Assembly (NCBI GenBank): GCA_016721565.1
Contig: JADKHW010000001.1
Span: forward strand, 1-64,000
Origin: a bacterium
Lineage (GTDB): Bacteria > Electryoneota > RPQS01
Direction of reading: 5' to 3'
Length of the DNA stretch: 64,000 bases
The translations under genes and the position numbers were made by a program. Position 1 is the first letter of the stretch, and every line of letters begins with the position of its first letter. Under the pieces are notes generated by a model. That model was given only the letters and a program-made list of their open reading frames with translations. It was not told the origin of the DNA and did no database searches. Below are positions 28,267-37,766 of the stretch, piece after piece.

Positions 28267-28844
28267 CGTTCTTCAACCTCAAAGCTGTTAACGAATGCCT
28301 CCCACTTGCCATTAGCCCAAAGCCACAGATCGCAAAACTCGCGTACACAGCCTCTGCCACCGTCGGAGTCTAACACGATGTCCACGCCTCCGATGAGAGC
28401 AGGATGTGCGTCAAACGGCGAGACGGAGAGGCCAACTCGGGTGAGAGCGGGTAAATCCACCAGATCATCTCCGATAAAGGCGACCTCTTCGGCGGGCAAT
28501 CCGCGAGAACTCATGATCTGCTCGACAATCGGCCATTTAGCCAGATATCCCAGATGAATTTCATCAAACTTAAGAGATTTCAAGCGGGCTTCAGTGGCGG
28601 GGGATTTACGGCCGGAAATGGCACCTGTTGCCAACCCAAATTTCGAGATTCTACCAAGAATCAGCCCATCACGGGTGGAAAAGCCCTTAGATTCTTGGAG
28701 ATCATCACCAAACAGGATCGAGCCGTCAGTCAAGACACCGTCGACATCCACCAAGAGCAGCTTGATTTTGCGCAGCCTGTCAGCCAGTTCATCGGGAAGG
28801 TCCGGATTGAAGGACAGGGCAAAAGATTTCAACCTTAGATTCAA
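28263..28844 (-). CDS. kdsC: Kdo 8-phosphate phosphatase KdsC
   Basis: KdsC removes the phosphate from Kdo 8-phosphate. It is a cap-less HAD phosphatase of 193 residues with motif I DVDGVLTDGS, the GAISGRKSPATEAR motif-II region, and motif III/IV VAFIGDDLVDLPAL. The start is read as TTG 28844, with weak ribosome binding. It is the first gene of the kds-lpt operon and follows the promoter at 28886-28914 with a leader of about 35 bases. A somewhat shorter start cannot be excluded, as motif I begins near residue 32. Confidence 0.92.
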   Translation of the reverse strand: MNLRLKSFALSFNPDLPDELADRLRKIKLLLVDVDGVLTDGSILFGDDLQESKGFSTRDGLILGRISKFGLATGAISGRKSPATEARLKSLKFDEIHLGYLAKWPIVEQIMSSRGLPAEEVAFIGDDLVDLPALTRVGLSVSPFDAHPALIGGVDIVLDSDGGRGCVREFCDLWLWANGKWEAFVNSFEVEER

Positions 28845-28885
28845 GGATTATTAAAGTGGGGGTATAGTTTTTGCTTTGAATCAAA

Positions 28886-28914
28886 AAGATAGGGCAATTT
28901 GCCAGAATTGTCAA
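28886..28914 (-). promoter_or_regulatory. Promoter of the kdsC-kdsD-lpt operon
   Basis: On the minus strand TTGACA (28914-28909), 17 bases and TATCTT (28891-28886) form a near-consensus sigma-70 promoter. Initiation would fall near 28879, about 35 bases before kdsC. Confidence 0.7.
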
Positions 28915-28981
28915 CTCTTTTACGCACCGTTCTCGGCTATTCCCACCATCTACCAAACCTTCTTGCCTCCTTTCCAAACGG

Positions 28982-29010
28982 TTGAATTTGTTGGGTGTTT
29001 CCACTACCTT
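28982..29010 (+). promoter_or_regulatory. Promoter of the aminotransferase-protease unit
   Basis: TTGAAT (28982-28987), 17 bases and TACCTT (29005-29010) precede the aminotransferase gene. The predicted start of transcription near 29017 gives a 26-base leader. It diverges from the kds-lpt promoter about 70 bases away. Confidence 0.55.
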
Positions 29011-29042
29011 ACTATGCTACCATCTCCCCTTCTAAATTTGTG

Positions 29043-30161
29043 ATGACCCAGTCTAATATCGAACAAACATCCGCTCTTTGGCACGGCTCCGAACTTCAGG
29101 AGTGGGCCAAGAGCGTTTTGACGCTTCCCACGCCATCGTTGTCGCGGAGCGCCGTCCCGCTTGTGAAATCTCTGTCTGAAATCCCGGGTGGGCCATATAT
29201 TCCAAAAATCGCAGGACCTAACGCAGCTTATGGCCATCAGGGGCTAAAGGCTCGATTAGCTCAACTTTACGATGCATCGCCTGAAGAGATTTTGGTTGCG
29301 CAGGGGGCGAGTCAAGCAAACTACTTGATTGCCGGAGCGCTGTTGGAAAACGGCGGGACCGCAATTGTCGAGACGCCAACCTACGAGCCGGTGATGCGCG
29401 GAATTGAGATGTTGGCTGACCGAATGATCAGATTGCCACGCCGAAAGGAGAACGGTTATCAACCTGATCCTGCTGAACTCAAGAGCTTGATCACAGACGA
29501 CACGAAGCTCATCTGGCTGACTAATTTGCAGAACCCCACGCAAATTGAACTCGAAAACGAGCGGCTACAAGCATTAGTCGAAATTTGTGACCGTGTGGGC
29601 GCAATGTTGGTTGTTGATGAGGTCTATTTGAACTCCACAAGACCCGATTATCGTTCGCATGGGTTCACCTATGGCGCAATATCGGTGGACAGTTTTTGCA
29701 AGACTTGGGGACTTGATCAACTTCGTGTTGGTTGGGCTGTTGCTCCGGCGGATGTTGTAGAAAGAGCGTACAAGTTCAACAATCTGATGGGAGTTGTACA
29801 GCCGTATGTGACGGAGGATTTGGCCGATCAGATTCTCAGAAACGAGTCGGCGGTCGCATGGTTCAAACTCAGGCTACAGACAGCCTGCGGGCAATTGTCA
29901 ATGCTGACCAGTTTTTTGAAAAGCGTTCCCGAGCTTGAAATGCTTCCTCCGAGTGGTGGTATAAATGTTTGTTTGAAACTGCCGCAAGGTATGGACGACC
30001 TGAAGTTCGTTGAGGCTTTGGTAAGCGAGAAAAAAGTCGGTGCCTTTCCGTGCTCGCTGTTTGAACTTCCTGGGTACATCCGCGTTAGTGTCGGTGGAGA
30101 TCCGGTTGAAGTTCGCCAGCATCTGATCCGCTTGGGTGAAATGGTCAGGGAGTTTCGGTGA
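29043..30161 (+). CDS. PLP-dependent aminotransferase, class I/II
   Basis: This is a fold-type I aminotransferase of about 372 residues. Visible are the cofactor-binding GASQANYLIAGALL, the NLQNPTQIEL segment with the conserved Asn-Pro, the Asp/Tyr pair in VVDEVYLNS, and the Schiff-base Lys in DSFCKTWGLDQLRVGWA with the following Arg. The length is slightly under the usual 390-400. The substrate cannot be read; aspartate-, alanine- and aromatic-type enzymes all fit. The start is taken as ATG 29043. The stop overlaps the GTG start of the protease gene (GTGA), so the two are translationally coupled. Confidence 0.9.
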   Translation: MTQSNIEQTSALWHGSELQEWAKSVLTLPTPSLSRSAVPLVKSLSEIPGGPYIPKIAGPNAAYGHQGLKARLAQLYDASPEEILVAQGASQANYLIAGALLENGGTAIVETPTYEPVMRGIEMLADRMIRLPRRKENGYQPDPAELKSLITDDTKLIWLTNLQNPTQIELENERLQALVEICDRVGAMLVVDEVYLNSTRPDYRSHGFTYGAISVDSFCKTWGLDQLRVGWAVAPADVVERAYKFNNLMGVVQPYVTEDLADQILRNESAVAWFKLRLQTACGQLSMLTSFLKSVPELEMLPPSGGINVCLKLPQGMDDLKFVEALVSEKKVGAFPCSLFELPGYIRVSVGGDPVEVRQHLIRLGEMVREFR

Positions 30162-32935
30162 AGTTCCTCACGCTACTCATGCTTGGTGTGCTCATTGGGC
30201 AAATTGTCAATGGCGAAACTCTGGAGCAACGAGCGGCGCGTGAAGTGTTGGTGAAATTTAGGACGACACCGGCACGATTGGATGCCACTGAATTTCCTTT
30301 TTCAGACAAAGTAGTCTCTGTCAAGCAAGCCTTGCCCAACGCGACGCGGACGGGCGATCTGTGTAAGATCGTTTCTTTGTCAGCTGAGAGTGTAAGAGAC
30401 GCACTTCGGATTCTGAACGAGCTGCAAGCCGATCCGCGAGTCGAATGGGCAGAGTTGCGGCAGATGCGGTATATTGACTCGCGTCTCAGTCGCGACGAGC
30501 GAGTTGACCCCCTCGACGCACCTCCGAATGATCCGTTTTATTCGCAGCAATGGTATCTGGATCAGATTGAAGCTCCGGTAGCATGGGATGTTGTGACTCC
30601 GGATTCGACTATTGTCATGGCCGTTGTAGACAACGGAGTCAACTTCGATTTACCTGAGTTGCAAGCCGCTCGATGGAACAATGTTGTTGAAGTCAACGGC
30701 ACAAATGGCTTTGATGACGACGGCAACGGGTATATTGATGATCTTTTTGGGTACGACTTCATGGAGTACGACGGAGACCCAAGTCCGAATCCGTTGGACG
30801 GTGACAATTCGCACGGCACACATGTGTCGGGCATCGCCGCTGCCGCACGCAATAATCGCATCGGCATAGCGGGTGTTGCTGGCGGCGCGAAAGTCATGGG
30901 GGTGCGTGTGGGCCAAGCTGGCAGTATACCCTACGGTTTTGAAGGTGTGTATTATGCTTGCGTGAGTGGGGCGAAAGTTATCAATTGCTCATGGGGAGGG
31001 GCAACCGAATCAGCCTATGAGCGCGAGGTTGTAAACTATGTTCGTTCGCAAGGATGTGTGGTAGTGTGCTCTGCAGGCAACAACGGCAACTCAATCCCAC
31101 GTTATCCCGCCGCGATTGAAGGTGTGTTAAGCGTTGCCGCAACGAGCGAAGATAACACGGCGGCAAGCTTCACAAACTATGGTCCGTGGGTGAAGATTTC
31201 CGCACCGGGTGTTTACATCCTCTCAACGCTTGCAGATGGAACCTATGGCGCATGGCAAGGCACAAGCATGGCAGCGCCCATCGTGACGACAGTGTGCGGG
31301 TTGATGTTCAAGAAATACCCCGATTGGTCGAGGGATCAAGTTGTCACGGCGATATGTAACAGCGCGGATCCGATAGACTCGGTGAATGATACTCTGGCAG
31401 GCGGACTGGGGTTGGGGAGAGTGAACGCTTATCGTGCTATTTCAAATGTTGAGGTATCGCAAGGAGTTAGGTTGTCAGGGCTGCGGTTTCACGAGACAGT
31501 TGGAGATGGGGATAATCGCATAGAAGCGGGTGAACAGGCTTTTCTCGATGTTGAAATAGCCAATGAGCACGGCGAACTGCTGGGAGTTATTGGATACGTT
31601 TACAGTCAACTTGACAGCATTACCGTAACCCCAACAGAGTTGACTTATCCGGCTATTATTGGAAACTGGTCTTGGTGGTCTGATTTCACAGATCCGCGCA
31701 TTCGTATGCCTGAAGTTATTGATCGCGGTGCAATTCTCCCGCTTAGATTAGAATGGCGTGACGCGACGAATCAAGTTGTCGGACGAGCAACGACCGCTGT
31801 ATTTTTGGATACCACATTCGCGACAATCGAAACTTCGGCTTTGAAGATCGCGCTGGGCGAGCAAGGCGCGCTCGGTTATTTTGATTATGTGAGAAACATC
31901 CCGGTTGGGCCGGGGTTGGCGCTGAAGAATCACTTAAGCAATGCACTCTATCATGGTTCCATCTTTGTAGGAGTTGACGGCAAAGTCATTGATAATTTCT
32001 ACGGCGATTCAACAGGTTCGCGCTTTGATTGGACAGCCTTGTCCGACGTCTATGCGCAGCATGTTGAATCAAGTATTGCTCCCATTGCGGTGAACAGTCG
32101 CTTTGATGACAGCAGACTCAACGAAGCTGAGCGAATACATGCAGAAGTCTCGGCAACAATTTTGTCGTGGCCTGAGATTGAAAACGGCTTCGCACTTGAG
32201 CTAAAGACAATCAATCGCGGAGAGGGCGATTGGCAAGATTGTTATTGCGGACTGATGATGGATTGGGATTTGGGTCCGTCCAGCCGGAACTTTGGCGCAT
32301 ACGATGAGACGAGTGGGATTCTCTACGTCCGAAGCGAATTGCCATCGTTACCATTGGTCGGAATTGCCGGACTTGACGAAGCATTGTCGACGGCATATGA
32401 AATTGGCAATCGCGACGAATTTCAAACGGGCGGCTTGACCGACGCACGAGCTTGGCAATTGGTCACTGCGGGAATTGGTGGTTTCACATCAACGCCGCGT
32501 GACCTTAGTCACGCCGCCTCGCTCCAATTGCCTTCACTTGCGAGCGCTGATAGCGTCACGAGGAGATTCGCAATAGTGACTGGAAACTCTTTAACTGAGT
32601 TGCGATCTGTACTGAATCACTTATGCGACGCTATGGGCATTGAGCACAAACAACCTCCCGATGAGCCCCGTGACGTCACCATTGTGAAGCCGACAGTCAC
32701 GCCAAATCCGCTTGCAAAAGGGCAGAAGTTAGCGGTTTCAGGCATCATGGCCGGATCCGTCTCGTTGACGGTTTACAATATTCTTGGACAAGAGATCGCC
32801 CGGCTTCACAGCGAAGCCCTGGCGGCAGGAAAGCTGGAGTTTGCAGAGCTACCGAGTATGGCACCGGGACTTCTCCTTTATCGCCTTGAACATACCGGCG
32901 GGATCTCCACCGGGAAATTACTTTATCTACCATGA
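30158..32935 (+). CDS. Secreted subtilisin-like (S8) protease with type IX tail
   Basis: This is an exported serine protease of 925 residues. After a signal peptide and a pro-region (residues ~25-110) the S8 triad is complete: Asp158 in AVVDNGVNFDLPEL, His219 in DNSHGTHVSGIAAA and Ser370 in QGTSMAAP. The oxyanion Asn is in CSAGNNGN. A beta-rich region of about 400 residues with no recognised family follows. The C-terminus resembles a type IX sorting module (VTPNPLAKGQ, SLTVYNILGQEIARL, APGLLLYRL). The PNP motif is less canonical than the YPNPFN tails in this window. It shares overlapping stops and starts with both neighbours. The substrate is unknown. Confidence 0.92.
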   Translation: MKFLTLLMLGVLIGQIVNGETLEQRAAREVLVKFRTTPARLDATEFPFSDKVVSVKQALPNATRTGDLCKIVSLSAESVRDALRILNELQADPRVEWAELRQMRYIDSRLSRDERVDPLDAPPNDPFYSQQWYLDQIEAPVAWDVVTPDSTIVMAVVDNGVNFDLPELQAARWNNVVEVNGTNGFDDDGNGYIDDLFGYDFMEYDGDPSPNPLDGDNSHGTHVSGIAAAARNNRIGIAGVAGGAKVMGVRVGQAGSIPYGFEGVYYACVSGAKVINCSWGGATESAYEREVVNYVRSQGCVVVCSAGNNGNSIPRYPAAIEGVLSVAATSEDNTAASFTNYGPWVKISAPGVYILSTLADGTYGAWQGTSMAAPIVTTVCGLMFKKYPDWSRDQVVTAICNSADPIDSVNDTLAGGLGLGRVNAYRAISNVEVSQGVRLSGLRFHETVGDGDNRIEAGEQAFLDVEIANEHGELLGVIGYVYSQLDSITVTPTELTYPAIIGNWSWWSDFTDPRIRMPEVIDRGAILPLRLEWRDATNQVVGRATTAVFLDTTFATIETSALKIALGEQGALGYFDYVRNIPVGPGLALKNHLSNALYHGSIFVGVDGKVIDNFYGDSTGSRFDWTALSDVYAQHVESSIAPIAVNSRFDDSRLNEAERIHAEVSATILSWPEIENGFALELKTINRGEGDWQDCYCGLMMDWDLGPSSRNFGAYDETSGILYVRSELPSLPLVGIAGLDEALSTAYEIGNRDEFQTGGLTDARAWQLVTAGIGGFTSTPRDLSHAASLQLPSLASADSVTRRFAIVTGNSLTELRSVLNHLCDAMGIEHKQPPDEPRDVTIVKPTVTPNPLAKGQKLAVSGIMAGSVSLTVYNILGQEIARLHSEALAAGKLEFAELPSMAPGLLLYRLEHTGGISTGKLLYLP

Positions 32936-35900
32936 CCCGGCACGCGGGTTGCAAATACAACTACTCTATGATTCCTAAGAGTTTGAAAATACGATCTTCA
33001 GTGTTACTGGCTGGGCTATTCTTGGCCCTGTCCTGCGGCATTTCGCAGGCTCAATTTGTCATCAACGGCTTCGGACTGTCGGGTAGCAATACAAGCCTTG
33101 ACACTATGGTCGCGGCAGCAGAAGATGTCCATATCATCCTCTCCGTCAATGTACCGACAGATTGGGTGATTAACGGAGTCGGCTACCAAGGTGAAAGCAG
33201 GTTTGTATTGACCGGCTATTTCTATCGTGAAGACGTGCCTTTCGGCGATCCGGCCACGGAAATGCGACTGGAGATCGACTCGACAAGTTTTGTCGTGAAT
33301 ACATTCGTCAACCCACAGCTTGTGAAGTTTCGAACTAGGCTACCGCAGGATCTCGCGACGAATATTCGTTCGATGCAAATGCGCGCAGCTATCATCGGCG
33401 AAGACGGGACAGGTAATCCGCAGTACTCCGAACACGTCGTGAGCTTTTTGCAAATACACGACTGGCTGCCTGTGTCAAATCCCGTTGACACTTTGCACAG
33501 GTCATACCTGAGCGTTGATTTGCCTTCAATTTCAAGACCGATAATTTCATCGCCTACTCGAAATCAATTGATTGGGCGCTTGTTCGCATTGCAATACGAT
33601 CAGCCACTCGATGCTGTTCGCAGAACTTTGGTGCTTGATCTCCGCGAAACGCTTGAGATCGGCGGTACGTCGACTCACCGTATGTTTCTTGCTGATACAC
33701 TGGCCGGAGAAGACAAGCTCATCTTAATCAACGGACTGAATCTCGGACAAACTGACGGTGTAGATTCCCTTGTTGGCCTACCATCACTAAATCACAACTC
33801 GCGGGTTACTCTGAAGCTCTACTATGAAATCCAGGGCAGTGACAGCGAAACTTCAGATACTGCGTTTGTCGAGGATTTACGTGTTGATTTTCAGACTGAA
33901 ACGCCAATTTTGACGGAGCCGCACGTGGGATCGGAATCTCCAGCTCCTGACATCCGCGTAATCTACAGGTTGAATGAGCAGGCGGACAGCGTGCAGTTGA
34001 TCTTTGCCGTTGATTCACTCTCACAGGTGGAAGATCCTTTTAGCCCGCACATCATTACTTTGATACCGTCAAGTACGTTTAATGGTGAGCACTACTTGAT
34101 CCTGGATGGGACCAATATTGGTACGGGCGGGCAGAATGTTTTGCATAGTAGCAACGGACCAGATGACGCATTAGTAGAGCAAGCATTGTACAATGTTTCA
34201 CTCAGCGTCGGCGACCTTGTGGGGAATCCACCGGCAGTTGTCACGAACGAAGGTTATATTTGGCCGGAAGATTTGACTACCGTTCCACCGCGAATTCTCG
34301 CACCAGCCACGAACACCGTGGACAACAATACGTTTTGGGTACAAATTGAACTTCCCGAGACTCCGCTTATCGGGAGCGTGTACATTACATTTACAGCACT
34401 GCCACCCTATCCAGGGTCTCCACATACAATATTTCTTGGTAACCTTGCATCAAGCGGAATCACAGGACTGTTCTTGAATTCGCAGGCGTTGGACGCGAGC
34501 GGCCTGCCTGTGACGGAAGTTGAGGGTGGAAATAGTCTCCACCATGACAGCCGATACCTCAGTCGCGTGTTTTATCAAGATCATTATGGAAATGATGAAG
34601 CCGGTTCAACCGGACGCTTGTCCCGCTACGATGGTGCGACAGAACTTCCAGTCATCAACTTTCCCGTGAACGGGGATTCTCTCGCATTTGCCGGGACGGA
34701 TGTTATCTATTCGCAAATAGAAAACGCGACGCCTGGATCTCTGAAGCTCATTTTGGAGCAGACTGGCGGACCTGAAGTGGACTTGCTATCGCCGCATACA
34801 ATGTACTTGTCCGATTTGGACTCAGGAGTGACAAAAAGCGTGACCATCCATCCAGCCTTCATTGGAATTGGGGATGGCATTGATTCAGTAACAAACGCAG
34901 GATCGTTGATTTCACGGGGACAATACAAGCTGACGCTCTCATATCAGGACGTATTACTCAACGCGCCTGCAACAACCTTTGTCCGCGATTTGTATTTCCC
35001 GAGCGGTTCGTCTGTTTCAATTCGGGGAAGCGTGCTGAGTACCGAGGTCGTTCCGGGAGCAAGCAACGTCCCCTTGATGCAATTCGGATTGTCGTCACTT
35101 GGTGAAAGCGCTTTGCGCGGAATTCGTTTGGGTGTCGAAAGTGATTTAGAGACCACCGACATTATTGCCACTCGCATGATCCTCTGGTCCAGCGTGGATT
35201 CATTGCTTCAAGTTGAGCTTGACGAGCCGTTAGATACGTTGGACTATTGGTTCAACGGCACAATGCAATGGGACTCGATCAGTCTGGCCATCGAAGAAAA
35301 TGAACGTCACATTATTATCAGCGGGACTTTCCCGGCAAGTGCAAATCCAGCACATGCAGTCAATCTTGTGCTCTATAGCGGAAACGAGGTCAATTGCGGT
35401 GGTGATCCGGTTACATGTGCGGAGTGCCCGATTGGCATGCCCGACGTGGCGCTACCTGTCATGGTTTCAAGCATGTTTGTCAGCGAAGATACGACATTCA
35501 GTGCACTTGTGGTGAATTGGATTGTCGAATCGGAATACAATGTACTAGGCTTCAGACTGTGGCGATCGGACAATCAAAATGGCGTGCTTGAAATTGTCGC
35601 AACCTATTCGAGTAACGAAGAGCTTTATGGTCGCGGCACTGCGGCGTCCGCCAAGCGCTATCGTTATGTCGATCGCGGGCTGCGAAACGACTTGACTTAT
35701 ACCTATTCGATTGATGTCGTTAGCATGGATGGTCTCACAATTTTTCCGGTTACGGGAATGAGCGCCAGCGGCACCCCGGCCTCGCCACCATCAAGCTTTA
35801 TTCTGAAAAAAGTCTATCCGAATCCATTCAATTCAGAAACCACAATTGAGTTTGTGGTTCCATATACTGAGTCTACCGAGCTTACGATTTACAATTTGCT

Positions 35901-36072
35901 TGGCCAACCTGTACGGGAATTGATTAACGCGCAGCTTGCTCCATCAGTCTATCGGGCAAGATGGGACGGACGAAATGACGGCGGCCAGAATGTGCCGACG
36001 GGTTTGTATATCGTGCGACTAAAAGCTGCGGGCAAGTTTGACGCAACGCAGAAGATTCTCTTAGTTCGCTAA
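32932..36072 (+). CDS. Large secreted beta-rich protein with type IX sorting tail
   Basis: This predicted exoprotein has up to 1046 residues. ATG 32932 overlaps the protease stop (ATGA); an alternative ATG at 32968 gives a more usual signal peptide (IRSSVLLAGLFLALSCGISQAQ), and neither has a clear ribosome site. The body holds repeated beta-sandwich units with 'HDSRY...YQD..GN' and 'VRDLYFPSG' borders and no known enzyme motif. Near residue 830 a Cys-rich loop (CGGDPVTCAECP) precedes a fibronectin-like segment (NVLGFRLWRSDN). It ends in a canonical type IX tail (KVYPNPFNSETTIEFVV, LTIYNLLGQPV, VPTGLYIVRL). Co-transcription with the protease suggests a joint extracellular role, which is inference. 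Confidence 0.82.
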   Translation: MTRHAGCKYNYSMIPKSLKIRSSVLLAGLFLALSCGISQAQFVINGFGLSGSNTSLDTMVAAAEDVHIILSVNVPTDWVINGVGYQGESRFVLTGYFYREDVPFGDPATEMRLEIDSTSFVVNTFVNPQLVKFRTRLPQDLATNIRSMQMRAAIIGEDGTGNPQYSEHVVSFLQIHDWLPVSNPVDTLHRSYLSVDLPSISRPIISSPTRNQLIGRLFALQYDQPLDAVRRTLVLDLRETLEIGGTSTHRMFLADTLAGEDKLILINGLNLGQTDGVDSLVGLPSLNHNSRVTLKLYYEIQGSDSETSDTAFVEDLRVDFQTETPILTEPHVGSESPAPDIRVIYRLNEQADSVQLIFAVDSLSQVEDPFSPHIITLIPSSTFNGEHYLILDGTNIGTGGQNVLHSSNGPDDALVEQALYNVSLSVGDLVGNPPAVVTNEGYIWPEDLTTVPPRILAPATNTVDNNTFWVQIELPETPLIGSVYITFTALPPYPGSPHTIFLGNLASSGITGLFLNSQALDASGLPVTEVEGGNSLHHDSRYLSRVFYQDHYGNDEAGSTGRLSRYDGATELPVINFPVNGDSLAFAGTDVIYSQIENATPGSLKLILEQTGGPEVDLLSPHTMYLSDLDSGVTKSVTIHPAFIGIGDGIDSVTNAGSLISRGQYKLTLSYQDVLLNAPATTFVRDLYFPSGSSVSIRGSVLSTEVVPGASNVPLMQFGLSSLGESALRGIRLGVESDLETTDIIATRMILWSSVDSLLQVELDEPLDTLDYWFNGTMQWDSISLAIEENERHIIISGTFPASANPAHAVNLVLYSGNEVNCGGDPVTCAECPIGMPDVALPVMVSSMFVSEDTTFSALVVNWIVESEYNVLGFRLWRSDNQNGVLEIVATYSSNEELYGRGTAASAKRYRYVDRGLRNDLTYTYSIDVVSMDGLTIFPVTGMSASGTPASPPSSFILKKVYPNPFNSETTIEFVVPYTESTELTIYNLLGQPVRELINAQLAPSVYRARWDGRNDGGQNVPTGLYIVRLKAAGKFDATQKILLVR

Positions 36073-36085
36073 TACCCTTCATAAA

Positions 36086-36124
36086 GACGGCGGTGCCGTT
36101 TCAGGCGCCGCCGTCGAATTTTAT
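36086..36124 (+). terminator. Rho-independent terminator after the exoprotein gene
   Basis: A stem of 12 pairs with one G-U pair (GACGGCGGTGCC / GGCGCCGCCGTC, loop GTTTCA) is followed by GAATTTTATTT. It begins 14 bases past the exoprotein stop and separates this unit from nadB. Confidence 0.85.
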
Positions 36125-36132
36125 TTCCCCTC

Positions 36133-36420
36133 GTGTCTTCACTTCCTCACACTGTTGATGTGATCATTGTCGGCAGCGGCGCTGCGGGTCTTTCGATGGC
36201 TCTGCGCTGTGCGAAGTTTGCCGATGTTTTGTTGATTACCAAGAAGAACTCGGCGCTTTCAGCTACGAACTGGGCGCAAGGCGGCATTGCGGCTGTTACT
36301 GCTACCGATGATGACTTTCGCATGCACGAAGCCGACACGTTTAACGCGGGTGCCGGTCTGTGCAATCCTAATGTTGTTGAAATGGTGGTGCGAAGCGCAC
36401 CGCACGAATCAAGGAATTGA
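36133..36420 (+). CDS. nadB: L-aspartate oxidase NadB, N-terminal part
   Basis: NadB oxidises L-aspartate to iminoaspartate, the first step of de novo NAD synthesis. This first fragment holds the FAD dinucleotide-binding motif VDVIIVGSGAAGLSMAL and SALSATNWAQGGIAAVT. The frame is lost after VVRSAP. Adding one base near 36399-36404 restores SAPARIKELMDFGVRFS, the conserved NadB sequence, and joins it to the ORF at 36417. GTG 36133 is the likely start, without an obvious ribosome site. The two parts are almost certainly one gene of about 543 codons. Confidence 0.9.
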   Translation: MSSLPHTVDVIIVGSGAAGLSMALRCAKFADVLLITKKNSALSATNWAQGGIAAVTATDDDFRMHEADTFNAGAGLCNPNVVEMVVRSAPHESRN

Positions 36421-37766
36421 TGGATTTCGGTGTACGCTTCTCGAAGCGGGATGGTGAGATAGAATTGGCGCGCGAGGGTGGTCATAGCCGTGCCCGTATT
36501 CTACATCACAAGGATCAAACGGGCCAGGAAATTGAATCCGTTCTGCTCAAGCGAGTGAAGGAACAGTCGCGGGTGCAACTGCTTGAACACCACGTCATGG
36601 TGGACTTGCTTGTGTCTCCAAATCCGGAACTTGACACTGCGTTGAAGGGCCAGCATTGTTACGGCGTCTATGTATTAGATTCACGTAACGGAGCGATTTC
36701 ACCTGTTCGAGCCAAAGCGATTGTGCTGGCGACAGGTGGTGCGGGCATGGTTTATCAGCATACCACAAATCCTGCGATTGCGACGGGTGATGGCGTCGCG
36801 GCGGCATACCGTGCCGGAGCAGTAGTTTCGGATATGGAATTCTTTCAGTTTCATCCGACGACAATGTATGACCGTGATGACACGGTGCAAAATCACTTGA
36901 TTACCGAGGCCTTACGCGGTGCCGGAGCAATCTTACGTAGTATCAGCGGTGAAGCGTTCATGCCGCGTTATGACGTGCGCGCCGATCTTGCCCCGCGAGA
37001 TATTGTTGCACGGGCTATCGACTCAGAGCTTAAGCGGCGCGGCGATCCATATGTTTTGTTGGATTGCACGCACATTGACCCCAAGCTCCTGAAATCACAC
37101 TTCCCGCACATCGACAAAAGCTGCAAAGAGAAAGGTTTCAACTTCGCCGAGCAGCCGATTTGGGTTGTTCCAGCAGCGCACTATCAATGCGGTGGTGTGG
37201 AAACGGATATGCAGGGCAGAAGTTCTATTCAAGGACTCTATGCGATTGGTGAGGTCGCTTGCACAGGTTTGCACGGTGCCAACAGGCTTGCCTCAAACTC
37301 GCTACTCGAAGCGGTCGTGTTTGCAGCTAATGCCGCCGAGAGTTGTGAAGAGTGGCTGAAGGAGTGTCCGGACTTGCCAAGTGCCGATGCGTGGTCATCT
37401 GAGGGTACTCATACTGAACATGAAGCTGTTTTGTTGAAGCACAATGCGGACGAAATCCGGCGCATGATGTGGAGCTATGTTGGTATTGTCCGCTCAACCC
37501 GCAGGCTCCAGCGTGCTCAGACTCGGTTGGAATTGCTCACAAAAGAAATTACGGAATTCTACCAGCGAACTCGAATGAGTCCGGATCTGGTGGAACTCCG
37601 TAATCTTGTATTGGTGGCAGACTTGATTGTCCGCTCAGCTTTGACTCGGAAAGAGAGCCGCGGCCTTCATTATAGTACCGACTATCCGACTACGGATACT
37701 TCACAGGCTCCGTGGCATAGTCGATTGTCTCGACTTTCGGCTTTGCCGCCGATCTCCGCTCGTTGA
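36417..37766 (+). CDS. nadB: L-aspartate oxidase NadB, C-terminal part
   Basis: This continues the NadB gene beyond the one-base gap. It shows the FAD-site and active-site segments LATGGAGMVYQHTTNPAIATGDG, EFFQFHPTTM, RYDVRADLAPRDIVARAID and the substrate/FAD region HGANRLASNSLLEAVVF. The helical C-terminal domain has the typical RGLHYSTDYP near the end. After that the frame continues about 25 residues and its last 77 bases overlap the convergent membrane-protein gene, an unusually long 3' overlap. The true stop could lie earlier if another base has been lost near 37690. nadA and nadC are not in the window. Confidence 0.9.
   Translation: MMDFGVRFSKRDGEIELAREGGHSRARILHHKDQTGQEIESVLLKRVKEQSRVQLLEHHVMVDLLVSPNPELDTALKGQHCYGVYVLDSRNGAISPVRAKAIVLATGGAGMVYQHTTNPAIATGDGVAAAYRAGAVVSDMEFFQFHPTTMYDRDDTVQNHLITEALRGAGAILRSISGEAFMPRYDVRADLAPRDIVARAIDSELKRRGDPYVLLDCTHIDPKLLKSHFPHIDKSCKEKGFNFAEQPIWVVPAAHYQCGGVETDMQGRSSIQGLYAIGEVACTGLHGANRLASNSLLEAVVFAANAAESCEEWLKECPDLPSADAWSSEGTHTEHEAVLLKHNADEIRRMMWSYVGIVRSTRRLQRAQTRLELLTKEITEFYQRTRMSPDLVELRNLVLVADLIVRSALTRKESRGLHYSTDYPTTDTSQAPWHSRLSRLSALPPISAR

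Noticed and set aside
36395..36420. TGA at the end of the first nadB fragment as a recoded codon
   Set aside because: Family sequence resumes in another frame (ARIKELMDFGV), so this is a frameshift, not stop read-through.
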